Part shown: positions 1-9,801 of the stretch, piece by piece
Layout of the letters: every line of letters begins with the position of its first letter
Numbering within the stretch: position 1 is the stretch's first letter
From: Thermoplasmata archaeon
GTDB lineage: Archaea; Thermoplasmatota; Thermoplasmata; UBA10834
Direction: 5' to 3'
Assembly (NCBI GenBank): GCA_021789945.1
Contig: JAJYIS010000006.1
Location: 1 to 37,879, forward strand
DNA: 37,879 bases
The notes under the pieces: model-generated
The model's input: only the letters and a program-made list of their open reading frames with translations
Database searches by the model: none
Told to the model about the DNA's origin: nothing
Position numbers and translations under genes: made by a program

Positions 1-1
1 C

Positions 2-2362
2 AACGCGAGCGACGACACTGGCCTGGCGGGCTGGTGGATATACCTGTACAAGTTCGTGGACGGCAAGCCCGTCATGGTCGGAGAGACGATGACGAACGAG
101 ACCGGGGCCTACAAGTTCTGCGACCTCGGGCCCGGGACGTACTTCGTCTCCGAGGAGACCAGGGACGGCTGGATACACACGAGCCCGAGCTCGTCTGGGA
201 ACATCACCCTGACATCGGGCCAGGCCGTGAGCTTCGACTTCCTGAACTTCCAGCTGGGCACTATAACCGGGTGGAAGTTCGAGGACCTGAACAGCAACGG
301 CGTGTGGGACCAGGGCGAGCCCGGCATCTCCGGCTGGCCGATACACATGGTCAAGGACGGCCTGCCGACGGTGTACACCACATGGACCAACTCGACCGGC
401 GGGTACACCTTCAGCGGCCTGATGCCTGAGGCGGACTACTACACCGTCTACGAGAACCCGCTCGAGAGGCCCTGCTGGACCCCGACGACCACGATCGCGT
501 TCGCCGTGAAGATGTACTCGGGCGCGAACATCGAGCTCGACCCGTTCGGGAACTTCCACAACGTGAAGATCACGGTGTTCAAGTACGAGGACGTGAACGG
601 CAACGGCGTCTCCGACAACGGAGACAAGCCGCTGGCCAACTGGACGTTCGACCTGGTGAACTCTACCGGCGCCATCGTGGCGACCGGCAAGACGAACGCC
701 ACGGGCGAGCTGACGTTCGTGATAACCCACGCGGGCAACTACACGATCCGCGAGGCGACCTACGCTGGCTGGCAGGCCGTGAACCCGGAGAGTGGAGAGA
801 TCAACATCACCGTCGTCTCGGGGCACGCGTACAACGTACTCTCGCAGGAGGAGCAGTACTACTATCCGTTCGGGAACTTCCAGCCAGGCACGATCACCGG
901 CATGAAAGGCTATGACTGGCTGATGAACGGGCTGTTCGACGGCGAGGACTACGGGCTCGGGAACTGGATCATCAACCTGCACGGGAACCTGACCGCTGGC
1001 GGAACGGTGGACCACACGGTCCTGACCGCGTCCGACGGCAGCTTCGAGTTCTCAGGGCTAGACGCGGGCGTGTACACGATCACCGAGGTCGTGCCACTGG
1101 GCTGGCACGCGACCCGGCCGTGGAGCGTGAACGTGACCATACACAGCGGCGACAACGAGAAGGTCCTGTTCATGAACGTGTACTGGGGCACCGTCTGGGG
1201 CTACAAGTTCTACGACAAGGACTTGAACGGCTCGATGGACCCGAACGAGCCCGGACTGTCCGGCTGGACCATCGTGCTGAACGGCACGAGGGACGACGGC
1301 ACCCATGTGTACGAGACCTGCATCACGAACGAGACGGGCTACTACGCCTTCACTGACATACAGCCGGGGAACTACACGATCGACGAGCTCCCGGTGGCGA
1401 CCTGGCAGGCGACGACTCACCTGCCGTTCGAGTTCAGCGTCGGCGGCGGAGGCGCGTTCGACCTGCAGTTCAACATCGGCAACATACAGTACGCCAAGAT
1501 CTGGGGCTACAAGTTCCTCGACACGTACTCGCAGACCTATCCGTTCTGGCCGAACGGCGTGCGCGACCCAGGCGAGGTCGGCCTCGGCAACTGGGAGATA
1601 ACCCTGGACGGCTGGACGATCGACGGAGTGCACGTGCACGAAGTGGTCTACACCGACAACATCGTGGACATCGGGTACTACGAGTTCGACAACCTGCTGC
1701 CCGGAACGTACACCATCAGCGAGACGCTCCTGAAGGGCTACTGGGCGACCACCCAGCTGAGCACGACGGTCATGATCTATCCGTTCCCGTACGGGCCGGT
1801 GACGAAGCACATCGACTTCGGGAACCTGATACCGTCGGCGGACCCGCAGATCAACTTCGTGCTGCAGAAGGGCTGGAACATGTGGTCGACGCCGGTGGAT
1901 GTCGCAGGCCTGAACGCGGAGACCCTGCTGCAGAGCGTGGGCTCGCACGCGGTCCTCGTCACGAGGATCGACAAGGCGGGCAACTGCCTCGACAGCTACG
2001 CTCCTGGCGACTACCAGCTGGGCATAACGCCGTTCCCGATCGTGACCGGACAGGGATACTACATCGCGGTCTCGCAGGACACGGTGTTCCAGCTCGAAGG
2101 CTACCTGCCGGGCGTGAGGACCGAGAGCCTGAGCGCCGGGTGGAACTTCATCGGGCACGACGGGCTCAAGCCGATGCTGGCCAGCCAGTTCCTGGCACAG
2201 GTCCAGGGCGGCACGGCGCTGCTCATCATGGGCTACAACCCGAACACCGGCAACCTCGATACCTATGTGATGGGCGACGGCTCGATGTACGACTTCGAGG
2301 TCTCGCCTGGAAGGGCGTACTTCGTGTATGTCCTGGGACCGGCGTCGATAACCTACACGTGA
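2..2362 (+). CDS. Secreted/surface SdrD B-like repeat protein (5' truncated by window edge)
   Basis: Frame is open from base 2 (NASDDTGLAGWWIYLYKF...). One partial and five complete repeats of the type '(G)YKFYDKDLNGSMDPNEPGLSGWTI...ETGYYAFTDIQPGNYTIDE' typical of SdrD_B/Cna-B-like Ca-binding domains. C-terminal ~170 aa 'GWNMWSTPVDV...AGWNFIGHDG' domain common in archaeal surface proteins. Confidence 0.85.
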   Translation, partial: NASDDTGLAGWWIYLYKFVDGKPVMVGETMTNETGAYKFCDLGPGTYFVSEETRDGWIHTSPSSSGNITLTSGQAVSFDFLNFQLGTITGWKFEDLNSNGVWDQGEPGISGWPIHMVKDGLPTVYTTWTNSTGGYTFSGLMPEADYYTVYENPLERPCWTPTTTIAFAVKMYSGANIELDPFGNFHNVKITVFKYEDVNGNGVSDNGDKPLANWTFDLVNSTGAIVATGKTNATGELTFVITHAGNYTIREATYAGWQAVNPESGEINITVVSGHAYNVLSQEEQYYYPFGNFQPGTITGMKGYDWLMNGLFDGEDYGLGNWIINLHGNLTAGGTVDHTVLTASDGSFEFSGLDAGVYTITEVVPLGWHATRPWSVNVTIHSGDNEKVLFMNVYWGTVWGYKFYDKDLNGSMDPNEPGLSGWTIVLNGTRDDGTHVYETCITNETGYYAFTDIQPGNYTIDELPVATWQATTHLPFEFSVGGGGAFDLQFNIGNIQYAKIWGYKFLDTYSQTYPFWPNGVRDPGEVGLGNWEITLDGWTIDGVHVHEVVYTDNIVDIGYYEFDNLLPGTYTISETLLKGYWATTQLSTTVMIYPFPYGPVTKHIDFGNLIPSADPQINFVLQKGWNMWSTPVDVAGLNAETLLQSVGSHAVLVTRIDKAGNCLDSYAPGDYQLGITPFPIVTGQGYYIAVSQDTVFQLEGYLPGVRTESLSAGWNFIGHDGLKPMLASQFLAQVQGGTALLIMGYNPNTGNLDTYVMGDGSMYDFEVSPGRAYFVYVLGPASITYT

Positions 2363-2372
2363 GCAGGAACGC

Positions 2373-3044
2373 ATGAGAAACCTAACCAAACGCGGGCTGG
2401 GTTTTTACAGCCCGTCGGGAAACCATTCGATCAGCTCGGCCTTTCGACCGCTAATCGACCGTGAGGAAGTGACATACGGGTGGAGGCGGTTACGGGCCTC
2501 GGACGTCCGTCCGGGCATCGCGATGGGTTTCATGGCGGTCGGCAGGGGTTTGAGGGATCCGAGGACATTGGCGGCCATATCCGTGCTGGTGGTCGCGCTG
2601 ACCTTATCGACCATGCTCTTCGGGGGGTCCGAGCGCGGGAGCGCGTACACCTGGCCCGTGAACGTCAGGGGCTTCGTGACCGATTCCGTCGGCAACCCGG
2701 TCCAGGGGGCCAACGTGACGGTCGACATGATGTCTGGAGCCACCGTCAGGGCGACCAAGTACTATGATGCGACCCTTTCGAGCGGGCTGTACTCTGTCAC
2801 CTTCCAGTCGTCGGAGTGGGACCCAGGCAACACCATCGTCGCGATCGCCACATACGGCATCTATACGAACCAGAACAGTACCGTCGCCGCTGCGGACCCG
2901 ATCCAGTATGTCAATGTCACCCTGGCGATGACCATTCCCGAGTTCGGGAGCGTGATGGGCCTGTCTACTTCGTTCGTCACGATGGGCATGGTCGCGATAG
3001 TCATACTGGCCAGCCGGAGGCGGAAGGACCGTCTGGCTCCTTAG
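2373..3044 (+). CDS. Secreted protein with carboxypeptidase-regulatory-like/Ig-like domain and PEF-CTERM-like sorting tail (actual start possibly ATG 2523)
   Basis: N-terminal hydrophobic segment (LAAISVLVVALTLSTMLFG), one beta-sandwich-like domain, C-terminus 'IPEFGSVMGLSTSFVTMGMVAIVILASRRRKDR' = PEF motif + TM + basic tail. Confidence 0.8.
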   Translation: MRNLTKRGLGFYSPSGNHSISSAFRPLIDREEVTYGWRRLRASDVRPGIAMGFMAVGRGLRDPRTLAAISVLVVALTLSTMLFGGSERGSAYTWPVNVRGFVTDSVGNPVQGANVTVDMMSGATVRATKYYDATLSSGLYSVTFQSSEWDPGNTIVAIATYGIYTNQNSTVAAADPIQYVNVTLAMTIPEFGSVMGLSTSFVTMGMVAIVILASRRRKDRLAP

Positions 3045-3073
3045 CGGCGGGAGAGCAATGGAATGCATAAAAT

Positions 3074-3080
3074 CTATAAA
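3074..3080 (+). promoter_or_regulatory. Putative archaeal TATA box for ORF 3126
   Basis: CTATAAA in 'gcataaaatctataaagacatgg' about 46 nt upstream of the ATG. Confidence 0.4.
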
Positions 3081-3125
3081 GACATGGCCTCCTTATCTGC
3101 TTCGCATCGATTGAGGTGGTCGTAG

Positions 3126-3617
3126 ATGCTCCTCCGGTTCTGCAGAGTGCGCTTCGCATACGCCATGACCGTCGCCTTGGCCGTCGCCATGGTGGGCATG
3201 GTGCTCATGGCACACACTTCCAGTGCGGGCGTCTGGCCCTTAAACGTCAGGGGCTACGTCTGGGACAACAAGGGCAACCCGGTCCCGAACATTCCGGTCA
3301 CGGTCAACATACTCTACCAGAGCAACGGTTCCGTGAGGTCCACTTGGACCACGACCACCACCTCTATCGGGTTCTACTCGAAGAGCGTCGACTCGTCTGG
3401 ATGGGATACAGGTGACACGATACAGGTCATCGCGACGCACAACAGCAACCAGCAATCCAACTCGACGACAGCGACCGCCGCCGCAATCCAGTATGTCAAT
3501 GTGACATTCCCGTACGAGATCCCCGAGTTCGGGCCTGGCTGGGCCGGACTCGTGGCCGCGGGCGGTGCTGTCGCGGCAGTCGGAGTCGCTCTGACGATCT
3601 TCCTGAGGCGCAAGTAG
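3126..3617 (+). CDS. Paralogous secreted protein with PEF-CTERM-like sorting tail
   Basis: Signal peptide-like N-terminus; shared motifs with preceding ORF (WPxNVRGxVxDxxGNPV, SxWDxGxTI, IQYVNVT); C-terminus 'EIPEFGPGWAGLVAAGGAVAAVGVALTIFLRRK'. SD-like GAGGTGG upstream of ATG. Confidence 0.82.
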   Translation: MLLRFCRVRFAYAMTVALAVAMVGMVLMAHTSSAGVWPLNVRGYVWDNKGNPVPNIPVTVNILYQSNGSVRSTWTTTTTSIGFYSKSVDSSGWDTGDTIQVIATHNSNQQSNSTTATAAAIQYVNVTFPYEIPEFGPGWAGLVAAGGAVAAVGVALTIFLRRK

Positions 3618-3871
3618 AGGGCCGGAGGGCGACGGGCCGCACATGCCTACGCTGATGCTCATTTCGGGGGCCGCGCCGTCCCAAACCGCTATCAGTTTTG
3701 AGAATAGTCATTTATAGGGGTCGGTCGATGGAGCTTCGCCCCAAATCCGCACACTGACTCGACACAGGGGCCTCGGGCTAGACAGGGATGGGATGCTTTA
3801 TAACCGATGATAACCACGCGGCACCGCTTAATAGGCGTGCCCAAGGTAGTGAAACCACGGGATGATCCTCC

Positions 3872-6800
3872 TTGGTGGGTCTAGATGCCGAGCTCAGGGT
3901 GTCTACGAGGAGTCACACGGCCCCTCCACTCAAGCGCGGGCTAGCGGTCGCGTTGACCGTCGCCGTGCTCATGCTCCTTCTCGTTTCGTCATTCTCACCG
4001 ATCGCGGGAGCCGCTTCCGGCAACAGCTCTGCGGCCTCGAACGGGCATCGGGACACTACCCCTGCATCTGCCTCGCCCGCGAACTCGCACTCAAAGCGCG
4101 AATCGTGGGATTGGCCGAAGCTCGCTGACAAGACCGGGTATGTCAATGTCATTGTCTCTTGGTCCTCGAACCAGGACCCGAACTCCAGCGCCGGCTCGCA
4201 CGACGGCAAGTTCCGCGGCCTCATGGCCGAGCTGAGGAGCGGAATGAAGGAGCGGTACACGAAGGCCCTGACCGGCTTCGCGGCCCACATCAGCCTGGGA
4301 GCAGTGGACGAGTACCTCCAGAGCGATGACGAATCGTTCCAGGTATATCCGGATTACACGGTGAACGCGACCGCCTCTGGCGATATGACGAGCATCGGGG
4401 CGGACCAGGTTTGGGCGACCCAGGACCCGACGGGCGCTGCTGTCACAGGCAAGGGCATAGTGGTAGCGGTCATAGACACCGGGATCGACTACATGCACCC
4501 CGACCTGGGCGGCGGCTTCGGGCCTGGCTACAAGGTCATAGGCGGCTACGATTTCTACAATAACGACCCCGACCCTATGGATGACAACGGCCACGGCACG
4601 CATGTCGCTGGTGTGATTGCCGCGAGCGGAGGCATGACGGGCGTGGCCCCGGGAGCCTCCCTGTTGGCCTACAAGGTGCTGGGCCCGGACGGTTCCGGAA
4701 GCGTCAGCAACGTGATCGAGGCGATCGACAGGTCGATGGACCCCAATCAGGACGGCGACACTTCCGATCACGCAAACATCATAAGCATGAGCCTGGGCGG
4801 CCCGGGCCAGAGCGGTGACCCCGTCTGCACCGCAGTCGAGAACGCGGTCAATGCGGGCATCGTCGTCGTGGTCGCCGCGGGCAACGACGGCCCCGCGATG
4901 GGCACGGTCGCATCTCCGGGCCTCGCCCCGGACGCGATCACGGTGGGCGCAGTCGACAACAGCGGAGTCCTCGCTTCCTTCAGCTCAAGGGGCACATCGC
5001 CGAACCTGTCCATCAAGCCAGAGATCTGCGCCCCCGGCGTGAACATCAACTCGACGGTGCCGTTCTCGGGCGCCGCCAGAAGCTCTCCGACGGGCTATGC
5101 GATCATGAGCGGGACATCGATGGCGACACCTCATGTGAGCGGTGCTGCAGCGCTCCTGCTCCAGGAGCACCCCGGCTGGACCCCGATGCAGGTGAAGTCA
5201 GCGCTGGTGTCGGGAGCCAACCGGGTGAACGAGTCCGTGTGGGCGGCCGGCTCTGGAGACCTCTGGATCCCGGCGGCAATCAACTCCAGCCTGTTCTTCT
5301 ACCCCTCGATCGTATCGTACGGTCTCGCCGGGAGCGCCTCGAGCACCGTGAACATCTCGAACTCCGGATCAGGCGTGACGCTCACCCTGACCTCCTCGGA
5401 CTTCTTCGAACTCGACGCTGACGGGACGATGCTCCCGACCGTCTGGACCAACATCTCCTCGGCCAACCCTGCCTCCGTGTGGGCGGGGTCCGCGTCATCG
5501 ACGACCTCGGCCATCACCGTGCCCATGCCGACCGCGCAGATCCCTGAAGGATACTACGACGGCCAGGTGACTGTCTCCGGCGGGTCCTGCTCTGTCCGTT
5601 TGCCATTCGGGTTCGCGGTCCTGTCCCGCCTCAACGTACACGTGCTCGACGCGAACGGCACGGAGGTCTACGACCCGTACGGCGGAGTCTGGGTGTTCAA
5701 TGACCCGAACGGGAGCGTCGCCTTGGGCATACGGGGCAGCGTCGACGAGCCCGCACCTCCGGCCAGCTTCCTGCTGCCCTCGGGCAACTACTCCGTGCAC
5801 TCCTTCGGCCACCAGCTCCTGTACCAGTTCTCGGACCCGTTCGTCCTCGGAGCGAACATCAGCCTGGCCAGCCTGGAGACCAGGGATGTCTACCTGACGA
5901 TGTCCAGCGCTCGCATTTTCACCCTGGACCTTCAGACTGATGCCGGCCTCCCGATATACGTCAAGGACTACCGCGTCTACGGTAGGTACGTGGGCGACCA
6001 CAACATCTCGTTCCAGTTGGTCGGCTCGGACTACTCCGTCACCGGAAGCGAGGTGTTCTCGCTTCCGATGTCGAAGAACATCTATGTCTCCGACACGGAC
6101 ATCGCGATCGGCATCTCGATCTCCGGATTCGCATATTCCCCTGCAATGTGGGACTTCATGTCCCGCAACTGGCAGCACTGGTACGAGTACACGGGCTCCG
6201 ATTCCACGACGTTCTACCCTGAGGCGAGCGCTGACCTGCAGTACCTGCTGGCCTGGGAGTTCAACGGGATCAGCTCCGCGACGCCGACCATGCTGTCACT
6301 CGTTCCCGGAGAGTATTCCGTCTACGACACGAAGTACGACATACCGGGGATGCTGTCCGATGTATGGTGCGACTGGGGCACCCTGAGGCCGATAGGAGGG
6401 GACTCTGCGTTCTACATCCGCAGGGATACGGACACCTCTCTGAACCCGTTCTATTCCGGCATGACGAGAAGGACCATCGTCCAGGGCGTCTTCTCCGAGG
6501 TGTACTTCCCGGCAGACCTGTTCGAAGGGTTCTTCGAGAGGGAGTTCTACACGCCCAACTACACGAGCCTCGTCAGGGCGAACACCGCCGCCGAGGTCTA
6601 CATGCCCGACCGCAACTTCCTGACCCCGATCGACGATGTCGCTTCCGTCGAGAGGGTCGGCGCAGGCCCCTTCTATCCTGCGGTCAGGACGGCGAACACT
6701 GCGGATTCGTTCGTGCTCTACCAGCCGCTGCTCAGGGACCAGTCAGGGGCCAAGGTGGGCGGGATGTCCCTGCCCCAGATGTACCTGTACCTCAACGGCC

Positions 6801-9799
6801 AGCTCTACGGGGCCTATCAGATCGCCGAGCACCTTGCCAGGCCGGACGCGATGAGGATCACCTCTCTGTCAAGCCCTGGGAAGTATACGGCCGACATCGA
6901 CTACTCGCCTGTGCCCCAGATATGCGGCAATGTGAACATCGAGCTCGGGTTCACGATCCCAGGGACAGACATGGATCCTCCCCAGATCACGGGGCTTAAC
7001 ATGTCACAGAGGTTCGTCCCGGGCGACATCGTCCCGATAACGGTCAACGCGATAGACCTGGGCTCTTCCCCGACCGTCTCCATCTCCTGGAGAGCAGGAG
7101 CGGCGTCCCCGTGGGTCTCCATCCCAGTGACTGCGCTCGGCGGTTCGTCGTTCGGCGCGGCGATACAGACTTCGTCCAGCACGACCTCGATTGACCTGAT
7201 GATCACGGCGACCGACGCCGCGGGGAACTACCTGAAGTACACGGCCTCGGACGCCGCGGAGGCGCAGGTCCCGGTGGTCTTCGATCTCTCGGCGTCTTCG
7301 AGCGACGTCAGCTATAGGAACGGGGATGCTTCCGTCGTGCTGACGGGAACGCTCACCGACGCTCTGGGCAACCCTCTCTCGCCGATCGCCGGCGTGCCGA
7401 TCGAGCTGTCGGCCGGCGGACGCAAGGTCGCGATGATCCTCGACGAGTATGTCGCGGACGGCACGCATTCCCACAACGGCACGATACGGTTCGAATGGCA
7501 CTTCAACCCGACATACATCTTCACCGGACCGAACGAGACCGTGGACATAGACGCCTCGTTCGACCTGGGGATATATCAGCCAGTGCACTGCACGATCACA
7601 CTCCACTCGATTTACTTCTACGATCCTCCCCCGGTCATCACGCTGGTCTCGCCTGTGAACGGCTCCCTGATACCGGCGGGCCAGACGATCGATCTGCAGA
7701 TCACCGACAACGGCCCGTTCCAGGTTCAGATGTCCCTCGACGGCGGAGCCCAGAGCGCGCTCCTCAGCCCGTACGACATCAGCACCTCGTCCTGGACATC
7801 GGGAAGCCATGTCCTCCGGATCACTGCCACTGACGACCAGTTCGTCTCGACCACGTGCACCTTCAACTTCGTCGTCGACACGACCTTCCCAGTCATACGG
7901 ATTATCGACCCGCTCCCGGGGTCCTCGGTCCCGGTCGTATGGACGCTCGTGGCCAACGTGACGGACGACCATCTCGGCCAGGTGACCTACGCCCTTGACG
8001 GAGGCTCACCTCAGGCCCTGCAGAGTCCGTACACCATAAACATGACGGGCTGGGCGATAGGCTCTCACACGGTCGTCATATACGCGGTCGACCTCGCAGG
8101 CCACCATTCCTCGAATTCGACGACCTTCCAGATAGTCTCTAGCACGCTCGTCCTCACCCTGGTCAGCCCGCAGAGCGGCGATGTCGTCCATTCAGGCGTG
8201 CCGATTTCGTTCACCGTCCTTTCCCTCGGAGCGTGCACGAACAGCTGGCAGGAGTCCGGGACATGGCACTCGCTGGGCAATCAGACCTCGATCTCAACGG
8301 TTGGGTGGCCGGAGGGACCCCATACGGTCACGATCAACTCCACCGACGCCTACGGAGGCTGGGGAGAGATATCCGTCTCCTTCACGATAGACGACACTCC
8401 GCCGACCATCGTCCTCGTCTCACCCGCCAACCAGTCCTTCGTGTCCTCGACGGACAAGCTGAGCGTGGCCGTCTCCGATGCGAACTTCAAGAGCGTCTCA
8501 TGGACCCTCTGGGGAGCCACTCGGACAAGCTCCTCGGCGAGCCTTTCGATATCCCTCACCCCCAACCCAGGCGACGGGATGTTCTATGTCGACGTCAAGG
8601 CCCTCGACAAGGCCGGCAACCAAGCGAGGGACCTCTTCGTGTTCGCTCTAGACTCGTCGCCGCCCGCGCTCTCGGTGAGCGGGTTCGTCTCCGGACAGGC
8701 CGTCCGGCCGGACCAGGTGATAGCGGTCAACGCGAGCGACGCGTTCCTGTCGTCGGTATCCTTTGTCGTCGACTCGGGTCCGCTGGTCGTGCTCCAGGCA
8801 CCTTACACCTTGAACTGCAGCTCTCTGGCCCTCGGATGGCACATGATACAGCTTCGGGCGGATGACTACTCCGGGAAGAGCACCATGCTGAACGTCTCGC
8901 TGTATGTTGACGGCGTCGCCCCTACCGTGGTGACGGAGTTCCCGTCCGTCGCGGAGGCGAACACCTCCCTAGTGCTCGAGGCGAACATAACCGACGACTT
9001 CGCCGTTAGCAAGGCCATGCTCTACTACGAGCTCAGGGACGGCGCGTTCGTCTCCGTCCTGCTCCACGGATCCGGCTCGATATACTCGGCGACAGTCCCC
9101 GGGAGCTCTCTGTGGGACGGGATGGTCGCCTATGTCGTCGCCTATGACTTCGTCGGGCACTCGACCCAGAGTCCGGAGGTCGCGCTGCACATCTCAAGCG
9201 CTGCGACCGCTCCTGAGACCCCCGTGAACCATCAGGGCTTGCCGTCGTACCTGAACCTCGGGCTCGTTTCTACGCTCTCCCTGGCCGTCATCTGCGGCTC
9301 CGTCGCGTTGTTCTTCGCCCTTGGCCGCAGGCGGCACGACGAGCCTAGGAAGACAATCTCCAGCAAGTTCGGCCGAGGCAGCTCCGGGCCAAGCCCCCTG
9401 AATGCCGATAAGACGACTCTCGCTGTTCATGACTCGGCGGTCGTCGCGTGGCAGGCTCCTGGCAGGCAAATCGACGCGCCGATGCCGAAGACCCGGGCGG
9501 CCGACATTGTCGTTCCACCGGCCCCATCCGTAGCGGTCCCTCAGCCGGAGCAAGTGGGACAGCCGGAGCTGATCGATGCGATCCCGACCGTCAAGTTGAA
9601 GTCTCCCGAGCCCGAGGCGGTGGATGCTGCCGACGGGACCGACTACGGGGACCTCATCATGAAGGAGTTGGTGTTCCCGAGCCTGCTCAACTCCGTGTAC
9701 GAGAAGGAGCAGGACCACCTGTTCGAGGAAGTTGACAGGAAGCTGGACGAGCTCGAGCAGATCCTCGCGAAGGATTCGAAGAAGACTTTGGAGAAGTAG
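3872..9799 (+). CDS. Giant membrane-anchored subtilisin-like (S8) serine protease with multiple Ig-like repeats and cytosolic tail
   Basis: Signal peptide (GLAVALTVAVLMLLLVSSFSPIAGA); catalytic motifs DTGIDYMHP (Asp), HGTHVAGVIA (His), SGTSMATPHVSGAAALL (Ser); six or so repeats of '[SP]xxG..V...vS..D...v.w.ldgg...l..pY..n...w..GsH.v.i.A.D..G'; TM 'LGLVSTLSLAVICGSVALFFALGRRRH' then ~180 aa tail. Confidence 0.93.
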   Translation: MVGLDAELRVSTRSHTAPPLKRGLAVALTVAVLMLLLVSSFSPIAGAASGNSSAASNGHRDTTPASASPANSHSKRESWDWPKLADKTGYVNVIVSWSSNQDPNSSAGSHDGKFRGLMAELRSGMKERYTKALTGFAAHISLGAVDEYLQSDDESFQVYPDYTVNATASGDMTSIGADQVWATQDPTGAAVTGKGIVVAVIDTGIDYMHPDLGGGFGPGYKVIGGYDFYNNDPDPMDDNGHGTHVAGVIAASGGMTGVAPGASLLAYKVLGPDGSGSVSNVIEAIDRSMDPNQDGDTSDHANIISMSLGGPGQSGDPVCTAVENAVNAGIVVVVAAGNDGPAMGTVASPGLAPDAITVGAVDNSGVLASFSSRGTSPNLSIKPEICAPGVNINSTVPFSGAARSSPTGYAIMSGTSMATPHVSGAAALLLQEHPGWTPMQVKSALVSGANRVNESVWAAGSGDLWIPAAINSSLFFYPSIVSYGLAGSASSTVNISNSGSGVTLTLTSSDFFELDADGTMLPTVWTNISSANPASVWAGSASSTTSAITVPMPTAQIPEGYYDGQVTVSGGSCSVRLPFGFAVLSRLNVHVLDANGTEVYDPYGGVWVFNDPNGSVALGIRGSVDEPAPPASFLLPSGNYSVHSFGHQLLYQFSDPFVLGANISLASLETRDVYLTMSSARIFTLDLQTDAGLPIYVKDYRVYGRYVGDHNISFQLVGSDYSVTGSEVFSLPMSKNIYVSDTDIAIGISISGFAYSPAMWDFMSRNWQHWYEYTGSDSTTFYPEASADLQYLLAWEFNGISSATPTMLSLVPGEYSVYDTKYDIPGMLSDVWCDWGTLRPIGGDSAFYIRRDTDTSLNPFYSGMTRRTIVQGVFSEVYFPADLFEGFFEREFYTPNYTSLVRANTAAEVYMPDRNFLTPIDDVASVERVGAGPFYPAVRTANTADSFVLYQPLLRDQSGAKVGGMSLPQMYLYLNGQLYGAYQIAEHLARPDAMRITSLSSPGKYTADIDYSPVPQICGNVNIELGFTIPGTDMDPPQITGLNMSQRFVPGDIVPITVNAIDLGSSPTVSISWRAGAASPWVSIPVTALGGSSFGAAIQTSSSTTSIDLMITATDAAGNYLKYTASDAAEAQVPVVFDLSASSSDVSYRNGDASVVLTGTLTDALGNPLSPIAGVPIELSAGGRKVAMILDEYVADGTHSHNGTIRFEWHFNPTYIFTGPNETVDIDASFDLGIYQPVHCTITLHSIYFYDPPPVITLVSPVNGSLIPAGQTIDLQITDNGPFQVQMSLDGGAQSALLSPYDISTSSWTSGSHVLRITATDDQFVSTTCTFNFVVDTTFPVIRIIDPLPGSSVPVVWTLVANVTDDHLGQVTYALDGGSPQALQSPYTINMTGWAIGSHTVVIYAVDLAGHHSSNSTTFQIVSSTLVLTLVSPQSGDVVHSGVPISFTVLSLGACTNSWQESGTWHSLGNQTSISTVGWPEGPHTVTINSTDAYGGWGEISVSFTIDDTPPTIVLVSPANQSFVSSTDKLSVAVSDANFKSVSWTLWGATRTSSSASLSISLTPNPGDGMFYVDVKALDKAGNQARDLFVFALDSSPPALSVSGFVSGQAVRPDQVIAVNASDAFLSSVSFVVDSGPLVVLQAPYTLNCSSLALGWHMIQLRADDYSGKSTMLNVSLYVDGVAPTVVTEFPSVAEANTSLVLEANITDDFAVSKAMLYYELRDGAFVSVLLHGSGSIYSATVPGSSLWDGMVAYVVAYDFVGHSTQSPEVALHISSAATAPETPVNHQGLPSYLNLGLVSTLSLAVICGSVALFFALGRRRHDEPRKTISSKFGRGSSGPSPLNADKTTLAVHDSAVVAWQAPGRQIDAPMPKTRAADIVVPPAPSVAVPQPEQVGQPELIDAIPTVKLKSPEPEAVDAADGTDYGDLIMKELVFPSLLNSVYEKEQDHLFEEVDRKLDELEQILAKDSKKTLEK

Positions 9800-9801
9800 C
9801 G

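Noticed and set aside
2-2362. Periodic repeats as a possible CRISPR or satellite array
   Set aside because: Periodicity is at the protein-domain level (~120-140 aa units with divergent DNA); no short identical repeats with spacers.
1058-2389. 443-aa minus-strand ORF opposite the SdrD-like gene
   Set aside because: Shadow ORF in GC-rich antisense frame; Arg/His/Val-rich low-complexity translation with no domain pattern, while the plus strand has clear repeats.
3820-3841. GGCACCGC-TTAATA-GGCGTGCC as an operator upstream of the subtilase
   Set aside because: Only the outer 5 bp pair properly; could be chance in a GC-rich leader.
7004-7972. 322-aa minus-strand ORF within the subtilase
   Set aside because: Arg/Asp/Val-rich antisense artefact; the subtilase frame continues through with Ig-like repeats.
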